This document shows positions 62,678 to 64,000 of a DNA stretch of 64,000 nt, piece by piece. The stretch comes from CBDFGS01 sp965247255 (lineage in GTDB: Bacteria > Chloroflexota > Dehalococcoidia > Lucifugimonadales > CAUZJF01). The notes beneath the pieces were generated by a model. That model made no database searches and was not told the origin of the DNA. It saw nothing but the letters and a program-made list of their open reading frames with translations. Position numbers and translations under genes: made by a program. Location: positions 124,001 to 188,000 of the forward strand of contig CBDFGS010000008.1 of NCBI GenBank assembly GCA_965247255.1, read 5' to 3'. How positions within the stretch are numbered: the first letter of the stretch is position 1; each line of letters opens with the position of its first letter.

Positions 62678-63394
62678 CTACGATGTAGGTGTATTGGTTT
62701 CACCGGTATCTCCGGTTATCTTTCCGTCGCGCATACTCACGGTTCGGCGTGCGCGGCTGGCGATGTCGCTCTCGTGCGTAACGATCACCACCGTTATTCC
62801 CTCGTTCCGGTTGAGACCCCCGATGATAGTCATGATCTCCTCACTCGAGGCACTGTCCAGGTTCCCGGTTGGCTCGTCGGCCAGGAGGATGGTGGGGTTT
62901 TTGACCAGTGCTCGTGCGATCCCGACTCGCTGTTGCTCTCCCCCCGAGAGCTCGGTGGGACGGTGGCCCGAACGCTTGGCGAGGCCGACCCGGGCGAGCG
63001 CGTCCAGGGCCCTGGCGCGGCGGTCGGCGCCTTTGCCGTACATGAGCGGCAACTCCACGTTTGCGACAGCGGACAGCCGAGGCAGCAGGTTATAGACCTG
63101 GAAGACGAAACCTACCTTGCGGTTCCGAATGGCGGCCAGCCGATCGTCATTCATGCTGCCGACATCCTCTCCGTCCAGGAGGTAGTGGCCGGAAGTGGGC
63201 ACGTCGAGACAGCCGACGATATTCATCATGGTGGACTTGCCTGACCCGGAGGGACCCATGATGGCCACCATCTCCCCCTGGCGCACGGACAGCGACGCAT
63301 TATCGAGGGCGGTGACTACCACGTTGCCCATCTGGTATCGTTTCGTCACGCTGTCGAGCGAGATGACTGGACCGTTAGACGCTGCTGTTACCAC
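62678..63394 (-). CDS. MacB/LolD-type ABC transporter ATP-binding protein
   Basis: A 238-residue ATPase: Walker A GPSGSGKST (47-55), Q-loop FVFQVYNLL, ABC signature ELSGGEQQRVGIARAL, Walker B ILLADEPTGNLDS and switch His in VIVTHES. The MacB/LolD group is indicated by GEMVAIMGPSGSGKSTMMNI. GTG 63394 follows GGAGG at seven bases and overlaps the end of the fusion-protein gene; longer starts would lie inside that gene. 198 bases separate it from the permease, an unusually wide gap for such an operon. Confidence 0.93.
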   Translation of the reverse strand: MVTAASNGPVISLDSVTKRYQMGNVVVTALDNASLSVRQGEMVAIMGPSGSGKSTMMNIVGCLDVPTSGHYLLDGEDVGSMNDDRLAAIRNRKVGFVFQVYNLLPRLSAVANVELPLMYGKGADRRARALDALARVGLAKRSGHRPTELSGGEQQRVGIARALVKNPTILLADEPTGNLDSASSEEIMTIIGGLNRNEGITVVIVTHESDIASRARRTVSMRDGKITGDTGETNTPTS

Positions 63395-63398
63395 CAGG

Positions 63399-64000
63399 CT
63401 ACCTCCGCCCGCCCCCGGCTCCGCCACCGCCGCCTCCGCCAGCGCCGCCAAAACCGCCTCGCCCGGCCCCTCCTCCTCCGAACTGGCGAAGCGTTCGGAA
63501 GTTGAACCCCGAGGTCGCGACCTCCTGGGACTCCATCGACACGAGATCGCCCTCGACGAGCCCCTCCGCGACCACGGTCCAGAAGTCATCACTAATACCG
63601 AGGACCACGGGGCGAATCTGGGTGCTGCCGTTAACCACGAGGCGGACCTCAGGAGCGTCGAATGTACCGTAGAGGGCCTGAAGAGGTATCAGGAGGCCAT
63701 CCCGCGTCTCGCGGATTATCACCTGGGCAACGGCACTGAGCCCTTCGGGCAGCTCTATCCCTTCCGGAACGTTCACTCTAATGCGGATGGGGTAGCTGAC
63801 GACCCCTTGCTGGGTCCTTGCCGTCGAGGCGATCTCAGATACGGTGCCATCCAGTTGTTGGTCCTGCAGCGCCTCTAGGGTGACGATGCCTGCTGCACCC
63901 ACCCGGAGGAACAGTACGTCTATCTCGTCGACGATTCCGTCGACCTCGACGACAGTGGGGTCGACAAGCTCGAGGATCGGGGTGTTGCGGTTGATTTGCT
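63399..64000 (-). CDS. RND/HlyD-type membrane-fusion protein, C-terminal part
   Basis: The 3' two-hundred codons of a MacA/HlyD-type periplasmic adaptor; the 5' part lies beyond the right edge. Visible are a lipoyl-hairpin end (RNTPILELVDPTVVEVDGIV), beta-barrel strands (LEALQDQQLDGTVSEIAS, GVVSYPIRIRVNVPEGIELP), and the membrane-proximal domain (GLLIPLQALYGTFDAPEVRL, VVAEGLVEGDLVSM). It ends in a Gly/Phe/Ala-rich tail of about 28 residues (RQFGGGGAGRGG), like the DUF5666 protein of the same operon. It is translated just before the ATPase gene. Confidence 0.9.
   Translation of the reverse strand, partial: QINRNTPILELVDPTVVEVDGIVDEIDVLFLRVGAAGIVTLEALQDQQLDGTVSEIASTARTQQGVVSYPIRIRVNVPEGIELPEGLSAVAQVIIRETRDGLLIPLQALYGTFDAPEVRLVVNGSTQIRPVVLGISDDFWTVVAEGLVEGDLVSMESQEVATSGFNFRTLRQFGGGGAGRGGFGGAGGGGGGGAGGGRR

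Noticed and set aside
1..64000. CRISPR array or cas genes
   Set aside because: No regularly spaced direct repeats and no cas-like protein were seen on either strand.

Overview
The window is GC-rich bacterial DNA with frequent GTG and TTG starts behind strong GGAGG-type ribosome binding sites. The gene content fits a free-living or symbiotic heterotroph, and I would guess Chloroflexota (SAR202/Dehalococcoidia-like). The reasons are several enolase-superfamily paralogues, phytanoyl-CoA dioxygenase, sulfatase, amidase, large family-5 solute-binding lipoproteins and abundant short dispersed palindromes. There is no rRNA, no ribosomal protein gene and no intact tRNA to test this, so the placement is inference.

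Layout. 1-3440: the start of a DUF697 gene, then a Gfo/Idh/MocA oxidoreductase cut by a complete IS1380-type element (25-bp inverted repeats, 4-bp target duplication), then a tRNA 3' fragment that looks like an attachment-site scar. 3674-12295: a TIM-barrel glycosidase-like gene, beta-propeller glycosidase-like genes, an NHL-repeat lipoprotein, an SGNH-like protein and a small membrane protein. 12456-16552: a compact operon of HpcH-type aldolase, two galactonate-dehydratase-like enolase-superfamily enzymes and an aldo/keto reductase. 16671-21896: two large orphan family-5 solute-binding lipoproteins, each followed by a hairpin. 22036-27246: a second and third copy of the propeller gene and a second NHL lipoprotein. 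This is a segmental duplication of 7257-10430, with a sialidase fragment caught at the junction. 27741-34970: a second aldolase, SMP-30 lactonase, a third enolase-superfamily enzyme, a 910-residue FG-GAP protein and a mannonate-dehydratase-like enzyme. 34998-39567: a minus-strand oxidoreductase/PPC-domain pair and a zinc alcohol dehydrogenase, among broken NHL, sialidase, PIN and HNH genes. 39749-48970: SDR, amidase, a second mannonate-dehydratase-like copy, a cupin, a DUF1800/DUF1501 pair and an NHL protein. 49206-57603: M24 peptidase-like protein, PhyH dioxygenase and a second cupin, mixed with remnants (cytochrome c, glycosidase, epimerase, IS3, IS21, serine recombinase). 57686-64000: GIY-YIG protein, sulfatase, GNAT acetyltransferase, and a MacAB-like export operon with a DUF5666 protein that runs off the right edge.

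How the genes may work together (inference). The intact catabolic genes form a plausible route for sulfated or acidic polysaccharide sugars. Propeller and TIM-barrel glycosidase-like proteins and the sulfatase would release sugars. Aldo/keto reductase, alcohol dehydrogenase or Gfo/Idh enzymes would oxidise them. SMP-30 would open the lactone. Enolase-superfamily and UxuA-like enzymes would dehydrate the sugar acid. HpcH aldolases would cleave the 2-keto-3-deoxy acid to pyruvate plus an aldehyde. No transporter permease is present beside the two binding proteins. The most distinctive structure is the repeated unit 'NHL lipoprotein followed by a five-bladed-propeller protein', which I do not recognise as a described system. 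The number of truncated genes and the clear duplication and insertion scars show an accessory region in active rearrangement.
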